Shown: piece by piece, positions 7,872 through 15,935 of the stretch
How positions within the stretch are numbered: position 1 is the first letter of the stretch
Layout: each line of letters starts with the position of its first letter
Assembly (NCBI RefSeq): GCF_012328925.1
Contig: NZ_JAAXLS010000005.1
Location: 248,001 to 312,000, forward strand
DNA: 64,000 bases
Reading direction: 5' to 3'
From: Amycolatopsis acididurans
Lineage (GTDB): Bacteria; Actinomycetota; Actinomycetes; Mycobacteriales; Pseudonocardiaceae
Position numbers and translations under genes: made by a program
The notes under the pieces: generated by a model
Database searches by the model: none
Seen by the model: the letters and a program-made list of their open reading frames with translations, nothing else
What the model was told of the DNA's origin: nothing

Positions 7872-8438
7872 ATGCCGGGTGACATCGATGCCACCGTGGA
7901 AATCGAGCCGGACACCGTCGAATACGAGTGGCCCGTGGAGCGGCAGCTGCCGGGCCGCTACGAGCTGAACCCCACGCGAGTCGTGGTCGAGCCGTCGATC
8001 CGGGTACTGCGCCGGCCGCCGGTCCGCGGCCGGTTCGCCTGCCGTGGCGGGCATCTCGTGCTCGGCGAGACGAGCGAACTGGCGCTCGAGCTGGTCACAC
8101 GGTCGCTGCGGACGAACATCTTCGGGCTCGCACGCACGCTCACCGACGAAGGAGGACTATGCGCGGCGGACAACCCCACCATCCGCTTCCGCAGCACCGA
8201 CATGCTGATCGCGCCCGACCGGACTCTCGAGGTGGTCGGCAAGCTGGACGTGCTGGACACGAGCCTGTACCTGAGGCTGGACGGCAAGCTGGCCTACGCC
8301 GACGACCGCGCCGTGGTGGTGTGGCTGACCGGGGTACTGCCCGCGCCGCGCCGGCAGTTCGAGACCGGTCACTGGATCGCGCAGGTGCTGGGCGAGCGGC
8401 CGATTCACATCGAGCTGGCCGCGGAGTTCGTACGATGA
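7872..8438 (+). CDS. YceI-like protein
   Basis: A 188-residue soluble protein without a signal peptide. From about residue 30 it shows the YceI beta-barrel pattern: VEPSIRVLRRPPVRGRFACRGG corresponds to the usual 'shape-restricting' strand, followed by ELALELVTRSLRTN, PTIRFRSTDM and LEVVGKLDVLDTSL. YceI proteins bind polyprenoid or amphiphilic ligands. ATG 7872 follows GAGGAGG at good spacing. The ATGA overlap with the next cupredoxin gene shows translational coupling. Ligand and role in the copper cluster are unknown. Confidence 0.72.
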   Translation: MPGDIDATVEIEPDTVEYEWPVERQLPGRYELNPTRVVVEPSIRVLRRPPVRGRFACRGGHLVLGETSELALELVTRSLRTNIFGLARTLTDEGGLCAADNPTIRFRSTDMLIAPDRTLEVVGKLDVLDTSLYLRLDGKLAYADDRAVVVWLTGVLPAPRRQFETGHWIAQVLGERPIHIELAAEFVR

Positions 8439-9070
8439 GACTGCTGCTGGCCGCGCTGCTCGCGACGATGGGCGCCGTGTTCGTCGCACCGCCCGCGCAG
8501 GCCGCGAGCCAGGCGGTGACGATGGAGAACTACTCCTACTCACCGTCCACTTTGACCGTTCGGGTCGGGGACACGGTCACCTGGACCAACCACGACCAGG
8601 CCCCGCACGACGTGACGACGACGAGTGCGCCGGTCGCGATCAAGAGTCCGATGCTGTCCACCGGGCAGAGCTTCTCCTACACGTTCACCACGCCGGGCAC
8701 CTACTCCTACTACTGCTCGATCCATCCGGACATGCGGGCGCAGGTGATCGTGCAACCGGCGCCGGCCGCCGCGGCACCGGCGACGACGGCTCCGAAGAGC
8801 ACCCCGAAGCCGACCACGGCGGCACCGAAGACGTCGGCCGTGGCGCAGGCTCCGGTCGCGCAACAACCGACGCCGTCGATGTCGATGCCCGCGCAGAGCG
8901 AGGCCCCGGCCGCGCAGGTGCCGGCCGCGACACCGGAACAGCCCGCCGTCGCCGCCGGCGTCGCGCCCACCGCGACGACCAGTCTCGACCCGATGCTGAT
9001 CGTGGCCGGGGTGGCGGCCGGGATCGCGGTGCTGTGCCTGCTGGTACTGGGTTCGCGACGCCAGACGTAG
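8435..9070 (+). CDS. Exported cupredoxin with C-terminal membrane anchor
   Basis: A 211-residue protein. Residues 1-23 are a signal peptide ending PPAQA. Residues 25-106 form a cupredoxin domain closely resembling that of the gene at 6840, with type 1 copper ligands H58 (QAPHDV), C94, H97 and M100 (YYCSIHPDM). A long Ala/Pro/Thr/Gln linker leads to one C-terminal membrane helix (PMLIVAGVAAGIAVLCLLVLG) and a short basic tail. ATG 8435 overlaps the YceI-like stop. The two cupredoxins are clearly paralogues but use opposite anchoring (N-terminal versus C-terminal). It lacks the DLL repeats. Confidence 0.87.
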   Translation: MRLLLAALLATMGAVFVAPPAQAASQAVTMENYSYSPSTLTVRVGDTVTWTNHDQAPHDVTTTSAPVAIKSPMLSTGQSFSYTFTTPGTYSYYCSIHPDMRAQVIVQPAPAAAAPATTAPKSTPKPTTAAPKTSAVAQAPVAQQPTPSMSMPAQSEAPAAQVPAATPEQPAVAAGVAPTATTSLDPMLIVAGVAAGIAVLCLLVLGSRRQT

Positions 9071-9071
9071 G

Positions 9072-9773
9072 TCAGCGGCAGACGACCACGTTCGGCGTGC
9101 GGCCCAGCTGGTTCGTCAGGCGCCGCAGGAAGTCCGCGGTGCCCGCGTTGTCGAACGGGGCGTTGGAGGCGGCGAAGTACACCGCGCCCCGGTTCGACAT
9201 CGCCAGCAGCACGTTGACGTCGCCGTAGTAGTTCCCGAAGCCGGACAGCAGATTGCGCCGAGGGCCGACCGGGCGGCTGAGATCGAGCCGGGCGCGAGGA
9301 CGCGTCGAGGCGAGGCAGATCGCCTCGGGATCGGCGCGGCGGCGGGTCATCTCGGTGAGCCGCGGTTCGTCGAGCAGCCCCCAGCGCATCAGATAGTGCG
9401 CGATGGTGCCGTGCGCGAGCAGGATGTCGTACTCGCGCAACACCAGTTCGGCGACCGCCTGGCGGGTCCACAGCTGGTGCGGCAGGCCATGGTCGTCCGG
9501 GGTTCCGGCGATGATCTTCTTCACCGTCCACGCCTGCTGCATCGGCGTGAGCGCGAGCTGCTCGCCCGGCCGGCGGCCGCGGGTGCGCGGCGTGAAAGCG
9601 TTGTCCCCACCGCGTTTGTAGGCCAGCACCCAGGAGCCGACCGCTTTGCGGGACACGCCGAAGACACGCGCGACCTCGGATCGCGACACACCGGATTCGA
9701 CCGCCGCGACCGCTCGCCTGCGCAGTACTTCCAGCGCTTCCGGCGAGAGGCTTCGCGCGTCCTGCCTCGTCAT
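9072..9773 (-). CDS. Truncated or domesticated IS630-type transposase
   Basis: A 233-residue protein. Residues 10-60 form a helix-turn-helix (SRSEVARVFGVSRKAVGSWVLAYKRGG) and 75-135 a second winged-helix-like region. Residues 180-230 resemble the first half of an IS630 DDE catalytic domain (NVLLAMSNRGAVYFAAS, then TADFLRRLTNQLG). The chain stops at VVVCR, where intact transposases continue to the second and third acidic residues, so it should be catalytically dead. The first Asp position reads GDVNVLL. No terminal inverted repeats or target duplication were seen. It could be a decaying IS or a protein kept for DNA binding. Its stop abuts the cupredoxin gene. Confidence 0.7.
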   Translation of the reverse strand: MTRQDARSLSPEALEVLRRRAVAAVESGVSRSEVARVFGVSRKAVGSWVLAYKRGGDNAFTPRTRGRRPGEQLALTPMQQAWTVKKIIAGTPDDHGLPHQLWTRQAVAELVLREYDILLAHGTIAHYLMRWGLLDEPRLTEMTRRRADPEAICLASTRPRARLDLSRPVGPRRNLLSGFGNYYGDVNVLLAMSNRGAVYFAASNAPFDNAGTADFLRRLTNQLGRTPNVVVCR

Positions 9774-9800
9774 CGAAAGTAATTAGCGGGTGCGCCCATT

Positions 9801-10787
9801 TCAGGGTGATGAGCGCATCGTTAAGCCACCATTACAAGAAACGGCGTCGGCCAGCGCGGCGGCCACCACCTCGTGTGCGGGCAGGATCGACGCACGTTCT
9901 TCGGCCGCGTCCACCCGGCCCTCCAGCAGGTCGAGGAAATGGTCGAGCTGTGCGGCCAGCGGTTCGCTCACCGACACCAGCTCCGGAATCTCGACCACGG
10001 CCTGTTGCCGGTATCCGCGACCGTCGGGTGTCGCCGCGTCGTGTGACACGTGCCGGTAGATCGTGACGTCGCGGCGGATCAGGTCCAGCTCGATCAGCCG
10101 GTCCAGTTCGGAGATCACCAGCGACCGCACTTTCCGTTGCCCGACGCGGGAAGCCGACACCGAGGCCATGCCGGTGGGAAAGGACAGCACGGTCTCCACC
10201 GCGTCCTCGGCGCCGGCCGCGGACTCGGGATGGAAGTACCCGGCGCCGGAGGTGATCCGGGTCGGCGCGGCACCGAACAGGCGCAGCGCGAAGTCCACGT
10301 CGTGCACGAGCAGATCCCAGGCGACCCCGGTGCGGATCCTCGGCGCGTACGGCCCGTGCCGCCGGGCCATCAGGTGCACCGGCTCGCAAGCCAGCGCCAG
10401 CGCGGTGCGCACCGCCGGGTTGAACCGCTCGACGAACCCGCACATCAGCGGCACGTCCAGCGCCGAGGACAGGGTGAGGATCTCCCGCGCGGCGGTCACG
10501 TCGTTCGCGACCGGCTTCTCCACCAGCAACGGCTTGCCCTGCTCGAGGATTTCCGTCGCGAGTTCGTGATGCGATTCGGTCGGCGCGGCCAGCACGACCG
10601 CGTCTACATCGGACAGTGAGTCGAGGACCGGGCTCCATGCGGTGCCGAACCGGTCCGCGCAGGCACGCCCGGCCTCTTCCCTCGGCTCGATCACCCGGAC
10701 CAGATCGGCGCGCTCGCTCTGGGCGAGCACCCGCGCGTGCAACGAACCCATGGCGCCGGTGCCGACGAGCGCGATCCGGTGTCTCAC
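9801..10787 (-). CDS. Gfo/Idh/MocA oxidoreductase, GnnA-like sugar nucleotide dehydrogenase
   Basis: A 328-residue NAD(P)-dependent oxidoreductase. The Rossmann motif GTGAMG is at residues 9-14 and the family signature VEKPVA gives catalytic K91. The C-terminal half continues with MCGFVERFNPA and a WDLLVHDVDFALRLFG segment carrying the usual Asp/His pair. GTG 10787 overlaps the stop of the aminotransferase (GTGA), so the two form one operon. Family members such as GnnA and WlbA oxidise the 3-hydroxyl of UDP-GlcNAc or UDP-GlcNAcA. With a GnnB-like aminotransferase beside it and an LpxA-like gene opposite, a GnnA role is attractive, but that is inference from context. Confidence 0.82.
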   Translation of the reverse strand: MRHRIALVGTGAMGSLHARVLAQSERADLVRVIEPREEAGRACADRFGTAWSPVLDSLSDVDAVVLAAPTESHHELATEILEQGKPLLVEKPVANDVTAAREILTLSSALDVPLMCGFVERFNPAVRTALALACEPVHLMARRHGPYAPRIRTGVAWDLLVHDVDFALRLFGAAPTRITSGAGYFHPESAAGAEDAVETVLSFPTGMASVSASRVGQRKVRSLVISELDRLIELDLIRRDVTIYRHVSHDAATPDGRGYRQQAVVEIPELVSVSEPLAAQLDHFLDLLEGRVDAAEERASILPAHEVVAAALADAVSCNGGLTMRSSP

Positions 10788-11890
10788 GCGCCCAGCGCCT
10801 CTCGCACCTCGCGCACGATGGTGTCCACATCGGACTCCGACAGCGCGGGATGTACCGGCAGCGAAATGGCTTGCTCGCTGAGCTTCTTCGCGACGGGAAA
10901 GTCCGACGGGGACACCGCGGGGATCAGCGGATGACCGCGGAAACAGTCGTGATCGAACACCAGCTTCGGATAGTAGATCCCGGTCGCGATCCCGCGGTCG
11001 GCGAGTTCGGCGGCCAGTTCCTCGCGCGAGAGCATCGCGTGCGGCCCGATCAGCACGGTGTACTGGTGCCACATGTGCGCCCGCCCCGGCAGCACCTGCG
11101 GTACGGCCAGTCCCGGCGTGCCGGTGAGCCCGGTGGTGAGCTGGCGCGCGTTGCGGCGACGCGCGGCGACGAGTTCGTCGAACCGGGCCAGCTGCGGAAT
11201 ACCGACCGCGGCGTGCAGTTCGGACATCCGGTAGTTGTGCCCGGCCACCTCGTAGCGGTAGCGGTCCCGCATGCCCTGGTTGCGCAGCACGCGCAGCCGG
11301 TCGGCCACCTCCGCGTCGTCGCAGGTGATCACGCCACCTTCGCCGGTGGTCACGTTCTTGGTGGCGTACAAGGAGAAACAGCCCAAACCGAACGAGCCGG
11401 CCGGTTTGCCGAGAAAGGACGCGCCCAGTGCCTGCGCCGCGTCCTCGACCAGGGCCAGCCCGTGCTCCTCGGCAAGCGGTACGAGCTTGCCCATGTCCGC
11501 GGTCTGTCCGTACAGGTGCACCGGCATCAGCACCTTGGTGCGCGGCCCGAGCACGGTGGCCACGGCGTCCGGGTCGAGCGCGAAGTCCTCACGCGTGACG
11601 TCGGCGAAGCGCACCGTGGCGCCGCGCTCCAGGATCGCGTTCAGCGTGGCCACGAACGTGAACGGCGACGTCACCACCTCGTCGCCGGGCTGGAGGTCGA
11701 GCACCTCCAGTGCCGCGCTCAGCGCGGCCGTCCCGCTGTTGACCGCCACGGCGTGCGCCGTTCCCGTGAGGCGCGCGAAGCCTTCCTCCAGCCGCGCGAC
11801 CATCGGCCCCTGCGCGAGCACGCCCGAGCGCAGCACCTCGATCACGAGGGCTTCGGCGTCCCGGACGTCCACAGCGGTGATGGGAATCAT
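10784..11890 (-). CDS. DegT/DnrJ-type aminotransferase, GnnB-like
   Basis: A 368-residue PLP-dependent sugar aminotransferase. K178 in SLYATKNVTTGEGG is the Schiff-base lysine, D150 (LALVEDAAQALGA) pairs with the pyridine nitrogen, and NSGTAALSAAL at 51-61 binds phosphate. All canonical residues are present. It is upstream of and overlaps the GnnA-like gene. GnnB-type enzymes transaminate UDP-3-keto-GlcNAc to UDP-GlcNAc3N using glutamate; WlbC/WbpE-type enzymes do the same on the uronic acid. Either is possible. The start ATG 11890 lies 41 bp from the divergent LpxA-like gene, so the two transcripts share a promoter region. Confidence 0.85.
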   Translation of the reverse strand: MIPITAVDVRDAEALVIEVLRSGVLAQGPMVARLEEGFARLTGTAHAVAVNSGTAALSAALEVLDLQPGDEVVTSPFTFVATLNAILERGATVRFADVTREDFALDPDAVATVLGPRTKVLMPVHLYGQTADMGKLVPLAEEHGLALVEDAAQALGASFLGKPAGSFGLGCFSLYATKNVTTGEGGVITCDDAEVADRLRVLRNQGMRDRYRYEVAGHNYRMSELHAAVGIPQLARFDELVAARRRNARQLTTGLTGTPGLAVPQVLPGRAHMWHQYTVLIGPHAMLSREELAAELADRGIATGIYYPKLVFDHDCFRGHPLIPAVSPSDFPVAKKLSEQAISLPVHPALSESDVDTIVREVREALGA

Positions 11891-11917
11891 GCGGCGAGTA
11901 CTCCTTCGGTCTGACTG

Positions 11918-11923
11918 TAAGGT
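11918..11923 (+). promoter_or_regulatory. -10 box (TAAGGT) for leaderless LpxA-like transcript
   Basis: TAAGGT matches the actinobacterial TAnnnT -10 pattern and ends 8 nt before the GTG at 11932. No Shine-Dalgarno sequence fits between, so transcription probably starts at or next to the start codon. Confidence 0.5.
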
Positions 11924-11931
11924 GTCCGCCC

Positions 11932-12630
11932 GTGAACCGAATCCACCCGACCGCGGTGCTGGGGGCGGGAGTCGAGCTCGGGGACGGCAACGTCATCGGG
12001 CCCTACACGATCATCCGTGGCCCCGCGGTGCTCGGCGACGACAACTGGATCGGTCCACACGTCACGATCGGCACCCCGGCCGAGGACCGCGACGGTCCCC
12101 ACCCGGCCTGGGACGACGAGCCGGCGGGCGCGGGCGTGCGGATCGGCAGCCGCAACCGCATTCGCGAGTACGTCAGCGTGCACCAGGGCACCCACCGCGA
12201 GACCACGGTCGGCGACGAGGGCTACTACCTGCGGGGCAGTCATGTCGCGCACGACTGCCTGATCGGTGACTCGGTCACCCTGGCCTCCAATGTCGTGCTC
12301 GGCGGGCATGTGCACATCTGGTCGCTGGCCAACCTCGGGATGGGCGCGATCGTCCACCAGCGGGTGCGCATCGGGCCCGGCGCCATGATCGGCATGGGCG
12401 CAGCCGTCCGCCGCGAGGTCGGCGCCTTCACGGTTTCGGTCGGGAACCCCGCGCGGGTCGCCGGTCTCAACGTGGTCGGCCTGACCAGACTTGGCCTTGC
12501 CGAAGACACGATTGACCAGCTCGAACCCTGGCTCAAGGGCAAGGCGCCAGTTCCACCCGATGGGCTGATGGACCAGCTGCCCGCCGGCGTCTCTACTTTG
12601 GTTCGGGCGTGGGAAGGACGAGACCGTTGA
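11932..12630 (+). CDS. LpxA-family acyl-ACP:UDP-sugar acyltransferase
   Basis: A 232-residue left-handed beta-helix protein with the LpxA fingerprint rather than a generic hexapeptide pattern. From memory of E. coli LpxA, H104, H107, H126, H142 and R186 here match H122, H125 (catalytic), H144, H160 and R204 with identical spacing (3, 19, 16, 44). NRIREYVSVHQGT matches the IRE-VTIHRGT segment, and D52 matches D74. The second arginine (R205) is Leu. M155 occupies the position of the acyl-length 'ruler' G173; Met there goes with short chains in Pseudomonas. The C-terminal helical domain is shorter than usual. An ACP gene overlaps the 3' end. UDP-GlcNAc3N or a similar diamino sugar is the likely acceptor. 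Confidence 0.85.
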   Translation: MNRIHPTAVLGAGVELGDGNVIGPYTIIRGPAVLGDDNWIGPHVTIGTPAEDRDGPHPAWDDEPAGAGVRIGSRNRIREYVSVHQGTHRETTVGDEGYYLRGSHVAHDCLIGDSVTLASNVVLGGHVHIWSLANLGMGAIVHQRVRIGPGAMIGMGAAVRREVGAFTVSVGNPARVAGLNVVGLTRLGLAEDTIDQLEPWLKGKAPVPPDGLMDQLPAGVSTLVRAWEGRDR

Positions 12631-12854
12631 ACGAACAGCTGCGTGCCGTGTTCATCGAGGCACTGGACCTCGATGAGACCGTCGACGTCGAAAAGCTCGA
12701 GTACCGGGGCATCGAGGCGTGGGACTCGGTGGGCCACATGGCTTTGGTGGCCGCCATCGAGGACGAGTTCGACGTTGCGCTGGAAACCGACCAGGTCATC
12801 GACATGAGCTCGTTCAAGGTCGCGCTCGACATGCTGCGGGAGCTCAAGGGGTGA
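12627..12854 (+). CDS. Acyl carrier protein
   Basis: A 75-residue acidic four-helix carrier. S34 in EAWDSVGHMALVAAIEDEF is the phosphopantetheine site, in the usual D-S context at the start of helix II. TTG 12627 is preferred to GTG 12609 because GGAAGGA ends 8 nt before it and the first codon overlaps the LpxA-like stop (TTGA). It should carry the acyl group used by the LpxA-like enzyme, loaded by the AMP ligase downstream and reduced at C3 by the FabG-like enzyme. It is a dedicated pathway carrier, not the fatty acid synthase ACP, judging by its location. Confidence 0.85.
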   Translation: MNEQLRAVFIEALDLDETVDVEKLEYRGIEAWDSVGHMALVAAIEDEFDVALETDQVIDMSSFKVALDMLRELKG

Positions 12855-13552
12855 GCCTCGATGGCAGGGTCGCGCTGGTCACCGGGGGCACCCGGGGCAT
12901 CGGACTGGCCACCGTGCGCGCGCTGACCGAGGCGGGCGCACGTGTCGTGCTCACCGGCCGCGACGAGACGCGGGCGAAGGAGGTCGCGGCCGCGCTCGGG
13001 GCGGAGGGTCGCGCGCTGGACGTCACCGATGCCGAGGCGGTGGCCGCGACGGTGCGCGCGGTCGCGAAGGAACACGGTCGGCTGGACGCCGTGGTCGCCA
13101 ACGCCGGGGTCTACGCCGACGGTGTGCTCGGCATGCTCCGCGACACCGAAACGGTGCTGGCCACCAACGTCGCGGGCACAGTGCACACCGTTCAGGCCGC
13201 CGCGCGGGCGATGACCCGCCGCCGCGGCGGGGCGATCGTGGTGCTGGCCTCGATGGTCGGCGAGCGCGGCGCGGCGGGGCAGACGGTGTACGCCGCGTCG
13301 AAGGCGGCCGTGGCGAACATCGCGAAGTCCGCGTCCAAGGAACTCGGCCGCTTCGGCATCCGGGTGAACGCGGTCGCGCCGGGCCTGATCGACACGGAGC
13401 TGACCGAAGGCATCGACAAGGACGTGCCGTCCTCGCTCGGGCGAGTCGGCCGTCCGGAGGAGGTCGCGAACGTGATCCGGTTCCTGGTCAGCGACGAGGC
13501 GTCGTTCGTGACGGGCCAGGTGCTCGGCGTCGACGGAGGCCTGGTGCTGTGA
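12851..13552 (+). CDS. FabG-like short-chain dehydrogenase/reductase
   Basis: A 233-residue classical SDR. TGGTRGIG (about residues 10-17) binds NAD(P), NAG is at about 80, the catalytic serine lies in VVLASMVGERG, and the YxxxK pair is in TVYAASKAAVANIAKS. The C-terminus RPEEVANVIRFLVSDEASFVTGQVLGVDGG is typical of 3-oxoacyl-ACP reductases. The GTG overlaps the ACP stop (GTGA). Next to a dedicated ACP and an LpxA-type transferase it most likely makes a (R)-3-hydroxyacyl-ACP, the class of donor LpxA uses. Reduction of another carbonyl, such as an aldehyde from the LuxC-like enzyme, is an alternative. Confidence 0.82.
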   Translation: MSLDGRVALVTGGTRGIGLATVRALTEAGARVVLTGRDETRAKEVAAALGAEGRALDVTDAEAVAATVRAVAKEHGRLDAVVANAGVYADGVLGMLRDTETVLATNVAGTVHTVQAAARAMTRRRGGAIVVLASMVGERGAAGQTVYAASKAAVANIAKSASKELGRFGIRVNAVAPGLIDTELTEGIDKDVPSSLGRVGRPEEVANVIRFLVSDEASFVTGQVLGVDGGLVL

Positions 13553-14946
13553 GACTCATCGGCGACGGCGCCCGGATCATTGACGCGACCAGCGGGCAAA
13601 CGCTTGCGGGAGAACGGCTCACGGCCGCCGTGCTGCGCGAGGCGGAGTCGCTCGCGGCGTTGCCGCAGGGCGTGCTGTTCGCGCGCACCTCGATCGACGT
13701 GCCCAGCGTGTTGCGCTACCTGGCCGCGTTCGAAGGCGGCCGCGCGCTCGCGCTGCTCGATCCGGCGCTGGAGACCGGCGCGCTCGTCGCGATGATGGAC
13801 CGGTTCCGGCCGGGTGCGGTGCTGGCCGCGCCGGAGGAGGAGCCGCCGCTGGGCTACGTCGCGAAGGACGGGCACTGGGTGCGCACCGACTCCGTCGGTG
13901 TGCGCCCGCATCCGGATCTCGCGTTGCTCATGGCGACCAGCGGTTCCACCGGCAAACCGCATTTCGCGAGGCTGTCCCGCGGTGCGGTGCTGTCCAACGC
14001 GCACGCCATCGCCGAGGTGCTCGGCATCGGGCCGGACGACGTCGCGCCGACCAGCCTGCCGCCGCACTACAGCTACGGGCTTTCGGTGCTGAACTCCCAT
14101 CTCGCGGCAGGTGCGGCCGTCGTGGTGGAACCGTCCGGGATCCTCGGCCGCGAGTTCTGGACGGCGGTGAGCGAGCACGGGTGCACGTCGCTGGCCGCGG
14201 TGCCCTACCACTACGAGATGTTGCGGCGGCTGAAGTTCGACCCGGCCGAGCATCCCCGGCTGCGCACGCTGACCCAGGCGGGCGGCAGGCTGCGGGCGGA
14301 ACTGGTCGCCGAGTTCGACGCGAAGATGCGGGCTGCGCACGGCGGTCTGTACGTCATGTACGGGCAGACCGAGGCGGCGCCGCGGATGGCGACGATGCCG
14401 GCCGACCGGCTCGCGGAAAAGCCCGGTTCCGTCGGGCCCGCCTTGCCCGGCGGGGAGTTCAGCATCCGCCATGGCGACGGTTCGGAGACCACACATCCGA
14501 AGATCACCGGAGAGATCGTCTACCGCGGCCCGAACGTGATGATGGGCTACGCCGAGGACGCGGCGGGTCTCGCGCTCGGCGACGAACTCGACGGCGTGCT
14601 CGACACCGGCGATCTCGGTTACCTGGACGAAGAGGGCTTCCTGTTCGTCACCGGGCGGCTCAAGCGGATCGGCAAGGTGTTCGGCAACCGGGTCAGCCTG
14701 GACGATCTGGAGCAGGCCGCGCGCGCCACCGAGCTGGGCATCGAGATCGTCGCGGCGGTCCCGGCGGACGACAAGGTCGTGTTGTTCGCCGAAGGCATCG
14801 CCAAGGACGTGTGCAAACAGGCGTCACGGGCGCTGGGGGAGCGGCTGCACCTGCACGCGTCCGGTTTCGACGTCCGCCCGATCGAGGAGATTCCGTTGCT
14901 GGCCAGCGGAAAAGTCGACTACCAGACACTGGCGGGGCTGGTGTGA
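13549..14946 (+). CDS. AMP-dependent acyl ligase (acyl-CoA/acyl-ACP synthetase)
   Basis: A 465-residue adenylate-forming enzyme. The P-loop-like motif LLMATSGSTGKPHFARLS lies near residues 125-142, MYGQTEAAPRMATMP near 269-283, and the hinge region LDTGDLGYLDEEGFLFVTGRLKRIGK near 348-373. The closing SGKVDYQTL has the lysine used in adenylation. It is a little shorter than typical acyl-CoA synthetases. GTG 13549 overlaps the upstream stop. It would activate a free carboxylic acid as acyl-AMP and load the neighbouring ACP or CoA. The acid is unknown. Confidence 0.83.
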   Translation: MRLIGDGARIIDATSGQTLAGERLTAAVLREAESLAALPQGVLFARTSIDVPSVLRYLAAFEGGRALALLDPALETGALVAMMDRFRPGAVLAAPEEEPPLGYVAKDGHWVRTDSVGVRPHPDLALLMATSGSTGKPHFARLSRGAVLSNAHAIAEVLGIGPDDVAPTSLPPHYSYGLSVLNSHLAAGAAVVVEPSGILGREFWTAVSEHGCTSLAAVPYHYEMLRRLKFDPAEHPRLRTLTQAGGRLRAELVAEFDAKMRAAHGGLYVMYGQTEAAPRMATMPADRLAEKPGSVGPALPGGEFSIRHGDGSETTHPKITGEIVYRGPNVMMGYAEDAAGLALGDELDGVLDTGDLGYLDEEGFLFVTGRLKRIGKVFGNRVSLDDLEQAARATELGIEIVAAVPADDKVVLFAEGIAKDVCKQASRALGERLHLHASGFDVRPIEEIPLLASGKVDYQTLAGLV

Positions 14947-15935
14947 GCCTCGCCGCCGAGCTGTCCGCGCTGACCGAGCACCACCGCGCGCACTGCCCAC
15001 CCTACGACCGGATCCTCACCGCGCTCGGCGTTTCCGGCCCGTTCGCCGAGGTCGCGGACCTGCCGTGGCTGCCGGTCGGGCTGTTCAAGACGCATGAGCT
15101 GAAAAGCATCCCGGACGACGAGGTGTTCCGGGTGCTGACCTCGTCGGGCACCACAGGCGCGCCTTCGCGGATCCACCTCGACAAGGCCGCGGCGGCCGCG
15201 CAGACCCGGCACCTCGCGGCCACCCTGCAAACCGTGCTGGGCCCGGCGCGGTTGCCGATGTTGCTGGTGGACCGCAAGAGCATCGTGCGTTCCCCGTCGG
15301 CGCGCGGCGCCGGTGTGCTGGGCATGGCGAACTTCGGGCGCAAGCACACCTACGTGCTCGACGACTCCGAAAAGCCCGACCTCGACGCGGTGAAGCGCTT
15401 TCTCGGCACGTTCGGCGGCGAGCCGTTCCTGATCTTCGGGTTCACCTTCCTGGTGTGGCAGTACCTCTACGAGGTGGCACGCGAGCACCGGCTCGACCTG
15501 TCCAACGGGATTCTCGTGCACTCCGGCGGCTGGAAGAAGCTCACCGACATCGCGGTGGACAATGCCGAGTTCCGCCGCCGGTTCCGCGAGGACACCGGAC
15601 TGCGGCGGATCCACAACTACTACGGGATGGTCGAGCAGATCGGCACGGTGTTCCTGGAGGGACCGTCCGGCGACGGGTTGTACTGCCCGGACTTCGCCGA
15701 CGTGGTGATCCGCGATCCGCGCACGTGGCGGGAGCAGCCGGTCGGCGAACCGGGGGTGATCGAGGTGCTCAGCACGTTGCCGAGGTCCTATCCGGGGCAT
15801 GTGCTGCTGACCGAGGATCTCGGCGTGTGTCACGGCATCGACGACGGCGACTGGCCGGGCAAACGGTTCTCCGTGCTGGGTCGCCTGCCGAAGGCGGAGG
15901 CCCGCGGCTGCTCCGACACCTTGGCGGCGGCGTGA
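14943..15935 (+). CDS. LuxE-like acyl-protein synthetase
   Basis: A 330-residue member of the LuxE branch of adenylate-forming enzymes. TSSGTTGAPSRIH (residues 66-78) is the nucleotide-binding loop and RIHNYYGMVEQIG matches the LuxE active-site region. In bioluminescent bacteria LuxE activates a fatty acid with ATP and passes the acyl group to LuxC. Here the GTG overlaps the AMP ligase stop and the LuxC-like gene overlaps its own end, keeping the natural E-C partnership. No luxAB pair is present, so the system is not a luminescence operon; production of an aldehyde or an acyl group for a glycan is more likely. Confidence 0.82.
   Translation: MSLAAELSALTEHHRAHCPPYDRILTALGVSGPFAEVADLPWLPVGLFKTHELKSIPDDEVFRVLTSSGTTGAPSRIHLDKAAAAAQTRHLAATLQTVLGPARLPMLLVDRKSIVRSPSARGAGVLGMANFGRKHTYVLDDSEKPDLDAVKRFLGTFGGEPFLIFGFTFLVWQYLYEVAREHRLDLSNGILVHSGGWKKLTDIAVDNAEFRRRFREDTGLRRIHNYYGMVEQIGTVFLEGPSGDGLYCPDFADVVIRDPRTWREQPVGEPGVIEVLSTLPRSYPGHVLLTEDLGVCHGIDDGDWPGKRFSVLGRLPKAEARGCSDTLAAA

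Noticed and set aside
5685..8054. A 789-codon open frame on the minus strand across copD and the cupredoxin gene
   Set aside because: Composition is typical of antisense high-GC DNA (Arg, Gly, His, Gln repeats), and the opposite-strand genes carry intact functional motifs.
9072..9800. A complete, mobile insertion sequence
   Set aside because: No terminal inverted repeats or target duplication were seen, and the transposase lacks the second half of its catalytic domain.
12609..12626. GTG 12609 as the ACP start
   Set aside because: The ribosome site GGAAGGA lies inside that extension and fits the TTG at 12627, which also overlaps the upstream stop as in the rest of the operon.
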